Assembly (NCBI GenBank): GCA_018417955.1
Contig: JACTVC010000005.1
Location: 186,001-250,000, forward strand
DNA length: 64,000 bases
Direction of reading: 5' to 3'
Origin: Laccaria trichodermophora
Taxonomy: Eukaryota > Basidiomycota > Agaricomycetes > Agaricales > Hydnangiaceae
Shown here: positions 17,487 to 29,000 of the stretch, piece by piece
How the letters are laid out: each line of letters begins with the position of its first letter
Position numbering within the stretch: the stretch's first letter is position 1
Program-made: the position numbers and the translations under genes
Notes under the pieces: generated by a model
The model's database searches: none
What the model was told of the DNA's origin: nothing
What the model saw: the letters and a program-made list of their open reading frames with translations, nothing else

Positions 17487-17516
17487 ATTTACTGTAACAA
17501 ACCTTGTTCTGTACCA

Positions 17517-18864
17517 ATGTCTCTTCGCCAACAAATCCCGCTCAAACCATTCACTTTGGCTTTAATACAACTAGGGAATATCGGTCCCAATAAAGCAGAC
17601 AATTTAAAGCATGCTCGAGAAATGATCCTCAAAGCAGCAAGCGTTGACAGAAAACCTGACCTTGTCGTGCTACCCGTCCGTGCCAGATCATCTTTGAGGA
17701 TCGTCCCGAAACAATGATTATTATGCAGGAATGCTTCAACTCTCCCTATGGGCACGTTCATTTCCCAGTGTACGCAGAGAATATAGGATATTGCCCTGGT
17801 AAACCGTACAGCGTACCAGAAAGCAATAGCGAAAGCGTTCAAATGCTGTCTTCAGCAGCCAAGGAAACTGGAACGTGGTTGATCGGAGGGTCGATTCCAG
17901 AGCGGGATTTGACAAGCAACAAGGTGTACAATACTTGCACGGTCTATAACCCGAAGGGTAAATCTCTCGTATCAACTGCCACAAGTTTACCATCCTTACG
18001 ATTAGTACATAGGCGATCTTGTTGCCATCCATCGAAAAATCCATCTGTTTGACATCGATATTCCAGGAAAAATCAAGTTCAAGGTATTTATCTTTGTCGT
18101 AACACTTTCGATGCGCTATTGATAGTCGTTTCTGGTAGGAAAGCGAAACGCTAACAGGAGGAGCAAAACTGAGCTCATTTGATACTGGTACGCTGATTGA
18201 CTGCGTTTTGGGGCTATCCCCGAGCTATCGTATACCGCAGAATTCGCGCGTATTGGGTTGGGTATATGCTATGACATTCGATTTCCCGAGTTGGCGATGA
18301 TAGCTGCACGCCAAGGTGGGCATGCGTCGAGGGATTGTTTGAAGGAACTGAGTTTGTCAAGGTTGCCAAGTGCTGATTTACCCCGGTGCTTTCAATCTCA
18401 CGACGGGACCGCTTCACTGGGAGCTGCTCCAGCGCAGCAGGTGCGTCACGTAGTATGTATGCGTGATGTTTGTGAATCTCTGACACTACAGACGGTAGAG
18501 CGGTGGATAATCAAGTGTTTATGTCCATGTGTAGTCCTGCCCGAGACCTGAGCGCTGGATACCATGCATGGGGGCACTCAATGGTCGTCGATCCCATGTG
18601 GGTGAAGGTTTTTATCTCAAAGACGCTTATTAAATTTTCTATTTTTTTTTCAAGGGGAAATGTAGTGGCAACTGCTGGAGAAGATGAGGAGATAATTTAT
18701 GCAAATATCGGTATGTGCGAAAGAGAGAAAAAGGAAAAGCGATGACTTGACGAAAGGTGGGAACAGATACTGGAGTATTTGAAGAAACGAGGCGAGGTAT
18801 ACCAGTTGGTACCCAGCGTCGATTTGACGTTTACAAGGATGTTGCGAAGAATGTCCCGATTTAG
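17517..18864 (+). CDS. NIT2: Omega-amidase (Nit2-type nitrilase superfamily)
   Basis: Hydrolyses alpha-ketoglutaramate and related omega-amides. The nitrilase Glu-Lys-Cys triad is visible: Glu in [10 protein letters not shown], Lys in [11 protein letters not shown], Cys in [13 protein letters not shown]. Further Nit2 signatures are [37 protein letters not shown] and [13 protein letters not shown]. The C-terminus reads [15 protein letters not shown]. About nine introns. The acceptor after AARQG was chosen at 'gtcaag', which restores G-C-Q-V-L-I-Y. Start at 17517 is the first ATG; divergent partner is the lipid kinase. DnaJ follows 110 bp downstream on the same strand. Confidence 0.93.
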
Positions 18865-18974
18865 TAAACATTGTAGAAGGATCTGGAAATGTGCACAGCT
18901 TTTTTTTATTTTACTTTTAATAGTGAACCCTTCACCTGAACTCAGCGGAACTCTTGCTCAAACTACTACTCACA

Positions 18975-20437
18975 ATGGTCAGAGAAACGTTTGTATCGTC
19001 TTTTTGTTAAAACAAAAAACAAAAAAACACTCACCTGCGTCACTACAGAAAATACTACGATCTTCTCGAGGTCCCACCCACTGCCTCAGAATCAGATCTC
19101 AAAAAAGCCTACCGTAAAAAGTATCTCAATTCCATTCATTTCCTTACCTTCTTCTCATCCTTTAACTCCCAGGGCTTTGAGATTGCATCCTGACAAAGGT
19201 GGCGACCCAGAGTTGTTCAAAGAAGTCACCCATGCGTCCGTCTGTTTCCTCATCATCAGTCAACGCCTTTCTCAATTAATCCACAGATACGAGGTTCTAT
19301 CAGATCCGGATAAGCGCAGCGTATACGATGCACGAGGTGAAGCAGGATTATCTGAACAGGGTGGCTTGGGTGGCATGGATCCTCAAGTAGGTCTTCTCTC
19401 AGTCTCCTATTCTTATCCTTAATCCCCGCTTTTAGGATCTGTTCAGTCAGCTCTTTGGAGGGGGTGGCGGATTCTTTGGTGGCGGAGGTGGCCGTTCACA
19501 AGGGCCTCGAAAGACAAAAGATCTCGTTCATCGTGTACACGTCACTCTCGAGGACCTCTACAAAGGCAAAACGACAAAGCTCGCATTGACACGCAACGTC
19601 ATCTGTACAAAATGCAAAGGAAAGGGCGGGAAAGAGGGTGCTGTTCGACAATGTCACGGTTGCAGCGGTCGTGGTACCAAGATAACGCTGCGTCAGATGG
19701 GCCCGATGATTCAACAGATACAGTCACCTTGTGATGATTGCAGTGGGACCGGCGAAACTATCAACGTCAAAGATCGGTGTACGACCTGCAAAGGGAAAAA
19801 GGTTCTACCCGATAAAAAGTTTTTGGAGGTTCACATCGACAAGGGTATGAAGGGTGGTCAAACTATTCAATTCAGAGGAGAAAGCGATCAGTCCCCAACA
19901 GCGGAACCAGGGGATGTTGTTATCGTAATCGAGGAGAAAAACCATAGCCGTTTCCGCAGACAAGAAAACGATTTGATTATAGAAGTCGAGGTGGACTTGT
20001 TGACGGCGCTCGCAGGCGGCCACTTTGCCATCAGACACCTGGACGACCGGGCTTTGATGGTAAAAATTGAACCAGGGGAGGTTGTAAAGCATGGTAAGAT
20101 TCTGTTCATGTTTTGTGCATTGCTTACGCTCATTCTATCGCATTCAGGCGAGGTCAAGGTGATACATGGGCAAGGCATGCCTTCGCAACGGCATCATGAG
20201 CCTGGAGATCTCTATGTCAAACTCAACGTTAAATTCCCCGACGTGATCGAACCGTCTGCTATTCCACTTCTCGAGCGGGCACTGCCACCACGGGCACCTG
20301 TGGAAAAGTTTGATAAGAACATCATTCTCGAGGAAGTTTCGATGGACGATGCTGACACCAGGTCAAGAGCTGGCGTCCGTGACGATGCGATGGACGAAGA
20401 TCATGATGAACCACGGGTGCAATGTGCCAACCAGTAA
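18975..20437 (+). CDS. Type I Hsp40 co-chaperone (Ydj1/Mas5-like), farnesylation motif
   Basis: Cytosolic DnaJ protein that stimulates Hsp70 ATPase and delivers clients. The J domain (YYDLLEVPPTASESDLKKAY) includes the catalytic HPD (ALRLHPDKGGDPELF). A Gly-rich segment (LFGGGGGFFGGGGG) follows. The zinc domain has four motifs: CTKCKGKG, CHGCSGRG, CDDCSGTG, CTTCKGKK. Two beta-barrel client domains follow. The last four residues, CANQ, form a CaaX farnesylation box as in yeast Ydj1 (CASQ). Six exons. Exon 1 encodes only MVRET, split within the Thr codon. It converges with the C2orf76-like gene. Confidence 0.94.
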
Positions 20438-20574
20438 TGAGAGGACTAGAGACGTTTATAGATTGTTATGTGACTACTTCGATACACTTGTCATTAATAC
20501 CTACACTCTTCCAGCAGATATCTTCTAACAATCCCAGCTAGTCTGATGTTGCGTTAGAGGTGGATCGTTCACAA

Positions 20575-21147
20575 TCAAAGAACATTTACTTCTGGGTTTA
20601 GCTTGAAGTCCTCATAATCCTGATGATTAAAAAAGCTGATTTCAGTCTCATTTTCTATATGGTCATTGTCACCGTATACGCAAAGTTGAAAGATGGATCA
20701 AGGGCATACCAAAGCCGAGATCTGCCAATAACGCGTCGTCGTTGTTTAATATCCAATCATCATGGTCCAGATTGATGATAAGATTAGATGTCTGCGCTCA
20801 AAGGGTCAGATTGAGCGAAGAGCCAAATGGATGAAGGTGACTTTTGCGCCGTGAGCATTGGTGTACAGTTTGAGAGTATCTAAAAGAGTGTTAGCGAAGG
20901 TGCTGGCAGGGAAGAAAAATAACAGACCAAGAAGGACATTTCTGTATGGCTTCCAGCCTGGCTTGTCGAGAATTGCTTTGTGAACAATGTCCTTTAATTG
21001 AGCGGTGGTGGTGGTGGTGAGATCGACGTTGTGCAGGACGAGGCTACGTTCGGTGCGAAATTTGAAAGATTTGATGATGCGCACAGTGAGCGTTGCTGAA
21101 GTCTTTGGTCGTGCGACGTTGGTAAGGACATCCATGTCGATCGACAT
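20575..21147 (-). CDS. UPF0538 family protein (C2orf76-like)
   Basis: Small conserved eukaryotic protein of unknown function. The spliced protein reads ATLTVRIIKSFKFRTERSLV, then HNVDLTTTTTAQLK, LDTLKLYTNAHGAK, a run ending NLIINLDHDDWIL, and ETEISFFNHQDYEDFKLNP. These blocks follow human C2orf76 (TVTVRLIRSF, KYDTLKIIHQAHKSKTNELV, ETEIAFFCEEDYKNYKANP) in order and spacing. Four exons. Splicing out gtcacc...gcgcag and gtatgc...atatag recovers the C-terminus. The start may be Met1 (21147) or Met5 (21135). Only 21 bp separate Met1 from the COG4 start codon. Confidence 0.85.
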
Positions 21148-21168
21148 TGTTTGTCACTGTCGGTGACG

Positions 21169-24070
21169 ATGCAGACAACCTCCACGTCCCATTCCGTGGA
21201 CATATCCCATTCAATGGATCCCAGGTCCTTGACTACCCTTCCAGAAATTCTATCAGCCCTTTCCGCATTTCAGTCCGAAGAGGCAGAGCTCTCCAATGCT
21301 TTGTCCGACTTGCTCGACGCCAGAGACCCCATCGTTGCTTCCTTGAACCGTTTGCGTTCGCTGCTCCCTCAGCTCGACGAATGTCGGCTAGAAGCCTCCT
21401 TGTTCTCACAAAAAGTTTCCAACACAGCGAAAACTGCTGAAAGAGTGGGTAGTCGCGTACGGTGTCTTGATGAGGAAATGAGACGCGTCCGAGAGGCAGC
21501 AGATCGCGTTGGACAGGTCATGGATCTCAAGGTAAAGTATGTTCCTTTATATTCTTCAATCATTCTCTTCATGCCATGACCCCCCCACAGTCGTCTCTCG
21601 CGTCGCTACAGGCGTCTATCGACAGTCGAGATTGGGAGACAGCTGCAAGACACTGCGCTAGAGCCATGTCTCTGCCCCTTGAGGTCATCTCTGGTCCTTT
21701 CGCGGAGACAGCTGTTGTGCGTATTATATCCATTTTTTGCATTTCCAGATGGACAATAAAGATTTCTTTGATTTAGCCCACTTCAGAGAGCCATTTACCT
21801 CCAGTGCAAACGTTGCAAGCTGCAAGGGAAAAGCTTCTGGTCATCTTCCGACAAAACTTTGAGCAAGCATCACGGTCTCGAGATTCTACAGCTACCAGTC
21901 GCTTCTTCAAGTTATTTCCAGCCATTGGCTGGGAGACGGAGGGTCTCGATGCGTACGCTGCATTTGTCGTTGACCTCGTTCGTGTCCGAGCCCCCGCGTC
22001 AGCAAAGAGTGGGGCATATGCTGTCTTCTGAAAATCCCTTGACTGACTGAGGTTAAACAGCCTCATCGCCCCTCTACTACATTACAGCTTTGACAGCGTT
22101 GTTTGAAAGCATTGCTATGATTGTAGATCAACATCAACCGGTTGTAGAAAAGTATTATGGTTCAGGGAAGATGGAGATTGTGGTGCAACGTCTTCTGGAA
22201 GAGTGTGATAGAGTGACAAAGAGCTTGAGAGATGGGTGGGAGGAGGATAGGTCTATGAAACGAAAGGTACGCGACGAACACCAATATCAGTGGCATCCAT
22301 TTCTTACATGCCGAAGCTGGCTGAAGTGATCAATAACCCCCCCATACCCATGTTGTCTTCAGGCATCCGAAGGCAGCAAACTATGGTGGCTGATGAGGCA
22401 GTGATCGATCCAAGAGACATCGACAAAGTCTTGTCCGAGATAGCAGGGATGATGAGTTGCTGGAATCTGTTTAAGAAATTCTTGTCGGAGGCTCTCAAGG
22501 TAATACACTTCCTTTTTTGTCGCTTTGATTAAACGCGCTCTCGCCTACAGAAGGAATTTACAAAAGAACCGGACAACTTGACTTCCCAACATCTTTCTGA
22601 AACTCGTTTGGCTGATAACACGTCGTCAAATGGTGTCTTCGAAGACCTTGTTACCGCGTATTACATCCCTCTTGAAATTTGGTACACTCGGACAACCATC
22701 GACAAGGTGTTTTTTGTTTCGAAACAGGAAAAGAGCTACTCACTGTTGGTCCTTGGAACAGGCGCATCGACTATCCTCTACAGATCTATCACAGTCGCCA
22801 ATCACCACCACTACGCCTGACGACGTCTTTTATATTTTGAAATCCGTTACGTCACGCCTCCTCACCACCGGCTCTCTCACCAGCGTGGAACGCACGCTCG
22901 AACAGCTGAGGGATACCATCGATCAAGATTATATTGGCGTCATCAAAAAGAGGCTTGATGACATTTATCGAAATCCTGGATCTGGTAATTCCAACGTTCG
23001 TCCAGATAGGGTGGAAAGGGAATATCGCATCGCGTTCATAGTCAGTTGCCGTTGATCAAACTTCATTTTGGATCAGCTGACTGGGGCGTTGCAGACGCTT
23101 TTGAACGATCTTGACTTGTCAGCGTCCCATCTAGAACGCCTGATCCGAGATCTCAGTGAAAGCTCTTTAATCCCGCAGCATTTTAGAGATGAAGAACAGA
23201 CACTTGTAAAAGGTCATATTTCTTCATTCTCGACTCTTGTGTCTCGCTTTCGGTCCACTCTTAGAGTCAGTCCTTTCTGCTTACTTGAACGTTGCTGTTG
23301 ACTTATTTTAGGTCGGAGTTGAGCAACTCTTCAACCAACTCATTCGGCCAAAGCTGCGAAACCTTGTACCTGATATCTACAAAGATATTTCGTATGTCTT
23401 GGACGACGATGGGTATTCCACAGCAGACTACCAGGATCTAACACGCAAACGCTTTGTCAAAGTATGGGAGAGTCTGGTTGATGGTTACAAGGTGCTTTTG
23501 CTGATTCTATGGCGGCTGTGGGGGGTCATTGAGTTTTTTTAGGATACATTTTCGGATGGTAATTATCGCATGATCTTTGGCCTGGCTTTAGAGGTCCTTC
23601 TTCGACCATGGGAAAAATTTGTGTTGGGTCTGAGGTTCACGGAGGTGTGTGTCCGCCTGTGTCAAAAAAAGACCCACACTTAAATAATGGTTATTAGCTT
23701 GGGGCAATCCGTTTCGACCGAGACCTGCGAGGAATCACGACATATCTTACCTCTCAAATTGCTTTTGGTGACGTTAGGGAAAAGTTCTTGCGCTTGCAGC
23801 AAATATCTACTCTACTCAATTTGGATAGTGTACGTTTCATAAATTTTACCGAGAGATTAACGTTGATGACACGCGTCACAGGAGGAGGATGTGGACGAGT
23901 TTTATAATGGTTCTGGCATATCATGGAAACTGAGCACACAAGAAGCAAGGACGATTGCGAGTCTAAAATTATCAGTTTAGTAACCTTGCCTGGGGCCCAT
24001 TCAACAGACGTGCGTAGAGGTCAGATTTACTGAAGATCAACTTCGTCGCAATGCATCGAGTCTTGCTTGA
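21169..24070 (+). CDS. COG4: Conserved oligomeric Golgi complex subunit 4
   Basis: Tethering-complex subunit for retrograde intra-Golgi transport. The N-terminal coiled coil (LPEILSALSAFQSEEAELSN, RRVREAADRVGQVMDLK) is typical of COG4. PLEVISGPFAETAV, LFPAIGWETEGLDAYAAFV, IDPRDIDKVLSEIAGMMSCW and LIPQHFRDEEQTLVKG follow, then VWESLVDGYKDTFSD and DLRGITTYLTSQIAFGDVRE-type sequence. The C-terminus WKLSTQEART then VRFTEDQLRRNASSLA matches the family end (WRL..AEVR..L.LR..F..EDI). About twelve introns. The last one is unclear: donor GTCTAA (57 bp, giving TIAKVRF) or GTTTAG (33 bp). The final codons overlap the convergent VPS2 coding region. Confidence 0.92.
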
Positions 24071-24996
24071 AGAGCATCTTCGTCCGACATCCCGCCCGCA
24101 CCCAGGGTATCTGCGCTGCTTGTTGTGTCTGCACTATGAGGGTGAGCTGATGGGTTTGAGTCACCAAGCGCAACGGGCTGGCGATTTGCTAGTGGGGAGG
24201 ATGTTGTGGCGATTCCGGTCGGAGCGTCTGTGAGCTGGTGTAGGATTCATTAGAGGTGTGCTTGTTCTAGAGCGTATGCAGCGCACTCACTTGCTGTGAT
24301 AAGTTGACGCCGATTTCGTCTAAAACCTCTTTCAAGATTTTGTCGCCTTCCTCCTCCTCCTCATCCTCCTCGTCCATAACGTCGTCGACAGCATCTGACA
24401 TCATTTCTTCTTTCATGTCCATCATTGAACTTTCCTTTTCAAACTCATTCATAATCCGTTGGATGGCAGGGAGATTGAGGCCTCGATTCATTGAAGCCAT
24501 GGCCTATAGATGTATAGATGAGTAGCCGTGAACTGAAAAGAGGGGCACGCACGCGTGTTGCGCCACGCATAGCGTCTGCCATCTGTTGATTGCTCCTCAG
24601 CGTCTGTATGCGCAGCCCGACTGCCTGCAGCTGAGTGCGCATTTGGTAGAACTTTTGGACATATCTCCGTGTTCTGACTAGATCTTTTGCCATGACCTTG
24701 CAGGCGTTCTGGAGGACTGTCAAGACATCGTGCCGTGTGGTGGTCGTAGATGAGAAGACTGACGAGTTGGCCAGCTTTAGCACTCTTTTTGATGTCCATG
24801 ATGAGCTTCTTCTCGCTCTGTTCGAGTTTGGCACGCTCGCGGTCAAGTTCCCGTTGTGCCTTTGTGAGAGATCGCTGGTGCTGACGCAAACGCTCAGCGG
24901 GCGTAACGGTGCGACCGAAGAGAGTTTCCTAAAGAGAAGATAGGTAAACGACGAGGACAGTTGAAATGAACAACGAAGACGCACGATGATATTCAT
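24037..24996 (-). CDS. VPS2: ESCRT-III subunit Vps2/CHMP2
   Basis: ESCRT-III protein for multivesicular-body sorting and membrane scission. Exon 1 encodes only MNII, then ETLFGRTVTPAERLRQHQRS, the CHMP2 N-terminal basic helix. ELDRERAKLEQSEKKLIMDI, NACKVMAKDLVRTRRYVQKF and RSNQQMADAMRGATR follow. The acidic C-terminal half contains DDVMDEEDEEEEEGDKIL. The end EDALQARLDALRRS is a MIM1 motif (..L..RL..LR) that binds the Vps4 MIT domain. Acceptor 'ctacaccag' was chosen because it alone keeps the MIM1 frame open. The stop at 24037 lies inside the last exon of COG4. The start is 35 bp from the AN1 gene start on the other strand. Confidence 0.93.
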
Positions 24997-25031
24997 TGGA
25001 TAAGAAAGAGTTGCTGCGGTGCCCTTTTTGT

Positions 25032-25965
25032 ATGGACCTTCTTCACATCGGCGCTCACTGCTCACTGCCCTCATGCAACGACCTCGACTTTCTTCCCATC
25101 GTCTGTAATTGTAACAAACATTTCTGTAGGTTCCACAGCGCCCCAGACCGTCATTCATGTCCTCTCATCGTCCCCAACGACTTGAAGCCACCCCTCAGCA
25201 CTGATCGCCTCCAACGATGTGTCGTCGAATCTTGCAATAAGCCTAGTCTCTCTCAAACATGTCTCCAGTGTCTCCAGGCCTTCTGCCCAGAGTGAATCCC
25301 TTCCTCACTTTCATCTTTTTACGCCTCTTGACTGTTCATAGCCATCGTTATCCAGATTCACATACTTGTTCGCCTCATATACAACCCGTCGACCCACTTA
25401 GAAGCGAAAACGCAAGGGCTATTTTTGCGAAGCATTTCCCCCAGCCATCGGGGACAAGTAAACGACAGACTCCTCGCACAAAAATCTCCACAAACCCCGC
25501 CAAGCTTGCTCAACTTCACAAAGTCGAGTTGATTAAGTTGCGCCGTCGCGCTCTGCCCGGTGATCCTAGAGACAAGTCCGTTTCCGTTCCTCCCGGCCAG
25601 CGTTTACACATCAAGGTCGCTCACACTGACAAGGTGTTTTGGTTTCGCAAGGTGTGTCTCATCGAGTTTCTCGTCAGTCTTCATGAGACGACTGGGCCAT
25701 TTCAGACTTTGATTGCTGGTAAAGTCCTGGATCTCCTTGCAACCCAACTTCATTTTTCATTCTCTGATTCCACTGTGAGTGTCCATGTTGTTCGTCTCCC
25801 AAAGTCACTCAACTCTCGCGTTAGCCAATCGACTTGTGCAAATTCGCAGATGACGAGCAGGAGCATGTCGTTTTGCGCAAGGATCAGCTGTTGGCCGAGC
25901 AGGTAGAAGACCCATGCACTCTCTTGATTCGCCCGGGTTGTGCGCATACGAATATGTCATACTGA
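25032..25965 (+). CDS. AN1-type zinc finger protein (Cuz1/ZFAND1-like)
   Basis: Begins MDLLHIGAH, with an AN1 finger using CSLPSC, CNCNKHFC, H and HSCP. A second finger (CVVESCNKP, CLQCLQAFCPDHRYPDSHTC) spans an intron. The C-terminal half (HIKVAHTDKVFWFRKTLIAG, LDLLATQLHF, VEDPCTLLIRPGC) looks like a ubiquitin-like fold, as in yeast Cuz1 and human ZFAND1. Those proteins link Cdc48/p97 and the proteasome, notably under arsenite stress. Start ATG 25032 was chosen over an upstream TTG because MDLL begins the conserved AN1 domain. Four exons. It converges with the myosin gene, 111 bp away. Confidence 0.87.
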
Positions 25966-26076
25966 GAAACCTTTGAATACAGCATTGCAATTAAGGCTAC
26001 ACAATCCAACAATGCGTTAAAAAAACTATGTAAGACAAAAGAAAACAAAGGCGTGAAGAAAGCAAGAGTGCGGAAG

Positions 26077-29000
26077 CTATGCAACTAACGCTGCCAAGCG
26101 TCTCAAGTGCGAAACATTAAGATATGCAGGTACGTACGTCTCCAGTCCCGATACTTCTCGGGGGAGCGGTAGTTCATAAGGGCCCACCTCTTCCGTCTCT
26201 GGTGAAAGAAGCAGGTGGTCATTTCGGTCATTAGCTTGAACACGTGATGCCACGACACGTAGAATTTCCGGTGATATGGGATTCTGAACAGGCGTTAGGG
26301 AGAGGACAGCAAAGTGATATCGAGAGAACCGACCTCATAGTCCGCAACATAGTAGTTTGTGCACATTCGTTGTATCTGCATTGGACTCAGCATCCAGCAA
26401 ACATCATAAATGATTTCTATGTCAGCTGCAGTAGCCTTGACACAAAGTCAGCAAGCAGCTCTATAACGGCAGCTGAAGTGGCTCACCTTTTTCAGCTGGA
26501 GCAATTTGGTGGCCTGCATCAAGTGCTCCAGTTGGAGTGTACCTTCCGGCATGTCGTGTGATTTACACCACTCTTCTATGCGGGTAATGTTGTACTGAAT
26601 TTGCATCGCTAAAAAAACAGCTTGTTTACAAAGTGACGTCACAACTTTCGAGTAGCTCACCTCGTTTCCATGATGAGAAATTGCGTCTCATTAGAAGATC
26701 ATTGAAGCTTGTGACACCAATGAGTTTGAGAAGCTCGGTGACAACCTGCTGCACTACAATCTCCTCCATGTAGTAGCTCTTCAAGCTCTTCCAAACTTTG
26801 TTCAACAAATTGAGGATGTCGTCCATGCTGAAAGCTGGTTGTGCGTTAGAGTGGAGGAGACGATTGAACAAGCGTCCGCCGCCATCGTTTGTCGTAAACC
26901 CTGGCAATGATTGGCTTTCAACCAATGCAGGGATCACCATCTTGGACAGTTTCTTCTTTGTTTCCAGCATCCAGGTATGATAGATGTTGTATTCCAGGCT
27001 GTCAAGATCATGCTTGACTACAGATACCAATCGTTCGTAATCATTCCAGTCGAATGGTCGGACCGCGTTCTCTTCTCCTGGACCGATACCTTGGAGCATA
27101 TCACTTTCTGCAACACAAATAAACGATAGCATCTCGTGAACGTTGGAGAGCCAAAAGATGCCTGGAATGATGGCGTCTTCTCCGGTAAACGACTACCAAA
27201 ATGATGAGATGTATCTGAGGGAGAAACAGGAACATCCACAAACCATGACATGAGCCTGGATCGATTGCATCACATTTGCTAGGAATCTCTCGCTTTCCGG
27301 AATGAGGCCGTATTTCCACATCTCATTAGTCACAAGACTGATCAAGTTTGCGGGGAACAGAATCTCCTTGACGGCCGATGGATTGTTCAGACTAGGAGCG
27401 GGAATCTTGAGTCCGCGAATGAGCCCATCAAGGACGTCTTCGTCCAACCGTTTGACATCCTGCATTAGTCTGATCTTCTCTTCTGCAGGATCGTCAGAAT
27501 CACGTATATCTGGCAGTCCGTTGGAGCTGCGGAGTCGAAGATAGTTATCCTCGCCATTGAAGGCGACAGAAACTGCTCGCGGGTTCATGGCGTGGTCCTT
27601 TTTGACGTCAATCATAATTTCATCAGTGGATGTGCGGTGATCTTGAGGAGCGAGCGAGAAAACGCCTGCAGAGCTGTGCCTTCGTTGGTGTCCGCGAGCT
27701 GGGGCACCGCCAACTGGATGGCCGTTCGCTTGGTTACTCGTGTCACCAAGCCGCAAAGTTGGGGCGAATGTTGGAGAAAGTGGGGGGTCAGTCCGGGAGC
27801 CCCTAGTAAGGACGTTCAGAGCGTTGGACCTATTTAGTTGTTCGCGAAGGCTGCTGACTTCGTTTTTGAGCGTCATAATAACAGAGTTGTCTTCCTGATT
27901 CCGAACGGGAGCAGCGTCGATAGTTCTTTGTTGAGATTCCAGTCGAGACGCTTGGCGAAGAATGTCATCTGTTAATTTTTGGATCATTTCTTCCTTCTCG
28001 GTGGTCCTTGCGATGGCCTCCTCCAATTTCTTCTCAGCATCCACTTTCGCTTGAAGTATTTCATCCCTAAGTGCCAGCTCAGCCTCTGTCGCCTGCAGAG
28101 CGGCTTGGAACTGTTTCGCCCGCGCATCAGATTCCTCATGACGATTGATCCATTGCTGTAGCTGTTGCTCGACCTCAGCGAGTTGCAATTGGAGCTTCTT
28201 CCTCTCAGCGGTCCGTTCTTGCAAACTTTGAGTAAGTTCGACAACCTTATTTTCTAAGCGATAGGATATCTCTTTGAACTTGGAGACAGATCGAGCTTCT
28301 GCTTTCAAGGCCTTCAATTCTTTGCGAGCTAAGCGGCGGCGTATACAGGACTGGATATAGATAACATTGCGAACATCAGAGCGGAAGCATCGACGGGAGG
28401 TTCTGAGCTGAAGTATGAGAGATGCGCACGATAGAGATTCATCAAGCTACTTACACGCCGCGCAAGAGACTTTGGAGTAAAGTGGCAGCGCGAGATGTCT
28501 TCTCTTGGAGGAAACGTTGTCGTGCTTGTATACTGCGCACACCTGCAAAAGCCATCAGTTTGTTCAAGTGTCACGAGTGCGAGGCACTTACGGCTTTGGA
28601 AGAGCGTGATCGAATGTATGATATCTAAGAAGCGTTTTCGCTGCATAAAGCGTCTAATAATTGTCTGCAAGCGAACCGCCGAAGCTTCTCGTCGAATACT
28701 TTCAACGAATTTTCTCGCGAGAATACCACGCCACCATGTCTGTATCTTGATGGTGGCCTGGCGGAGTTTCTTGTACTTCGTCATGGCCATTCTTCTCCGC
28801 ATATTCTTTTGAACAACAGTGACCATTGCATTAAGTCGGTCCGAGCGAAGGGATTCCAACGCGGCCAACATGCCAGCACGGAAGAAAATCTTTGTCAGGC
28901 CATTTTGGTACATGTCTGGATCAGCGATAGTCTTCGCAAGGATAGTTGAGCATAGCCGATTAAGATCCATCGATTGAATCATCGGTTGCCAATCAGTAGA

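Noticed and set aside
23750..23950. Minus-strand ORFs inside COG4
   Set aside because: The plus strand carries the conserved COG4 C-terminal region here; the antisense frames have no family resemblance.
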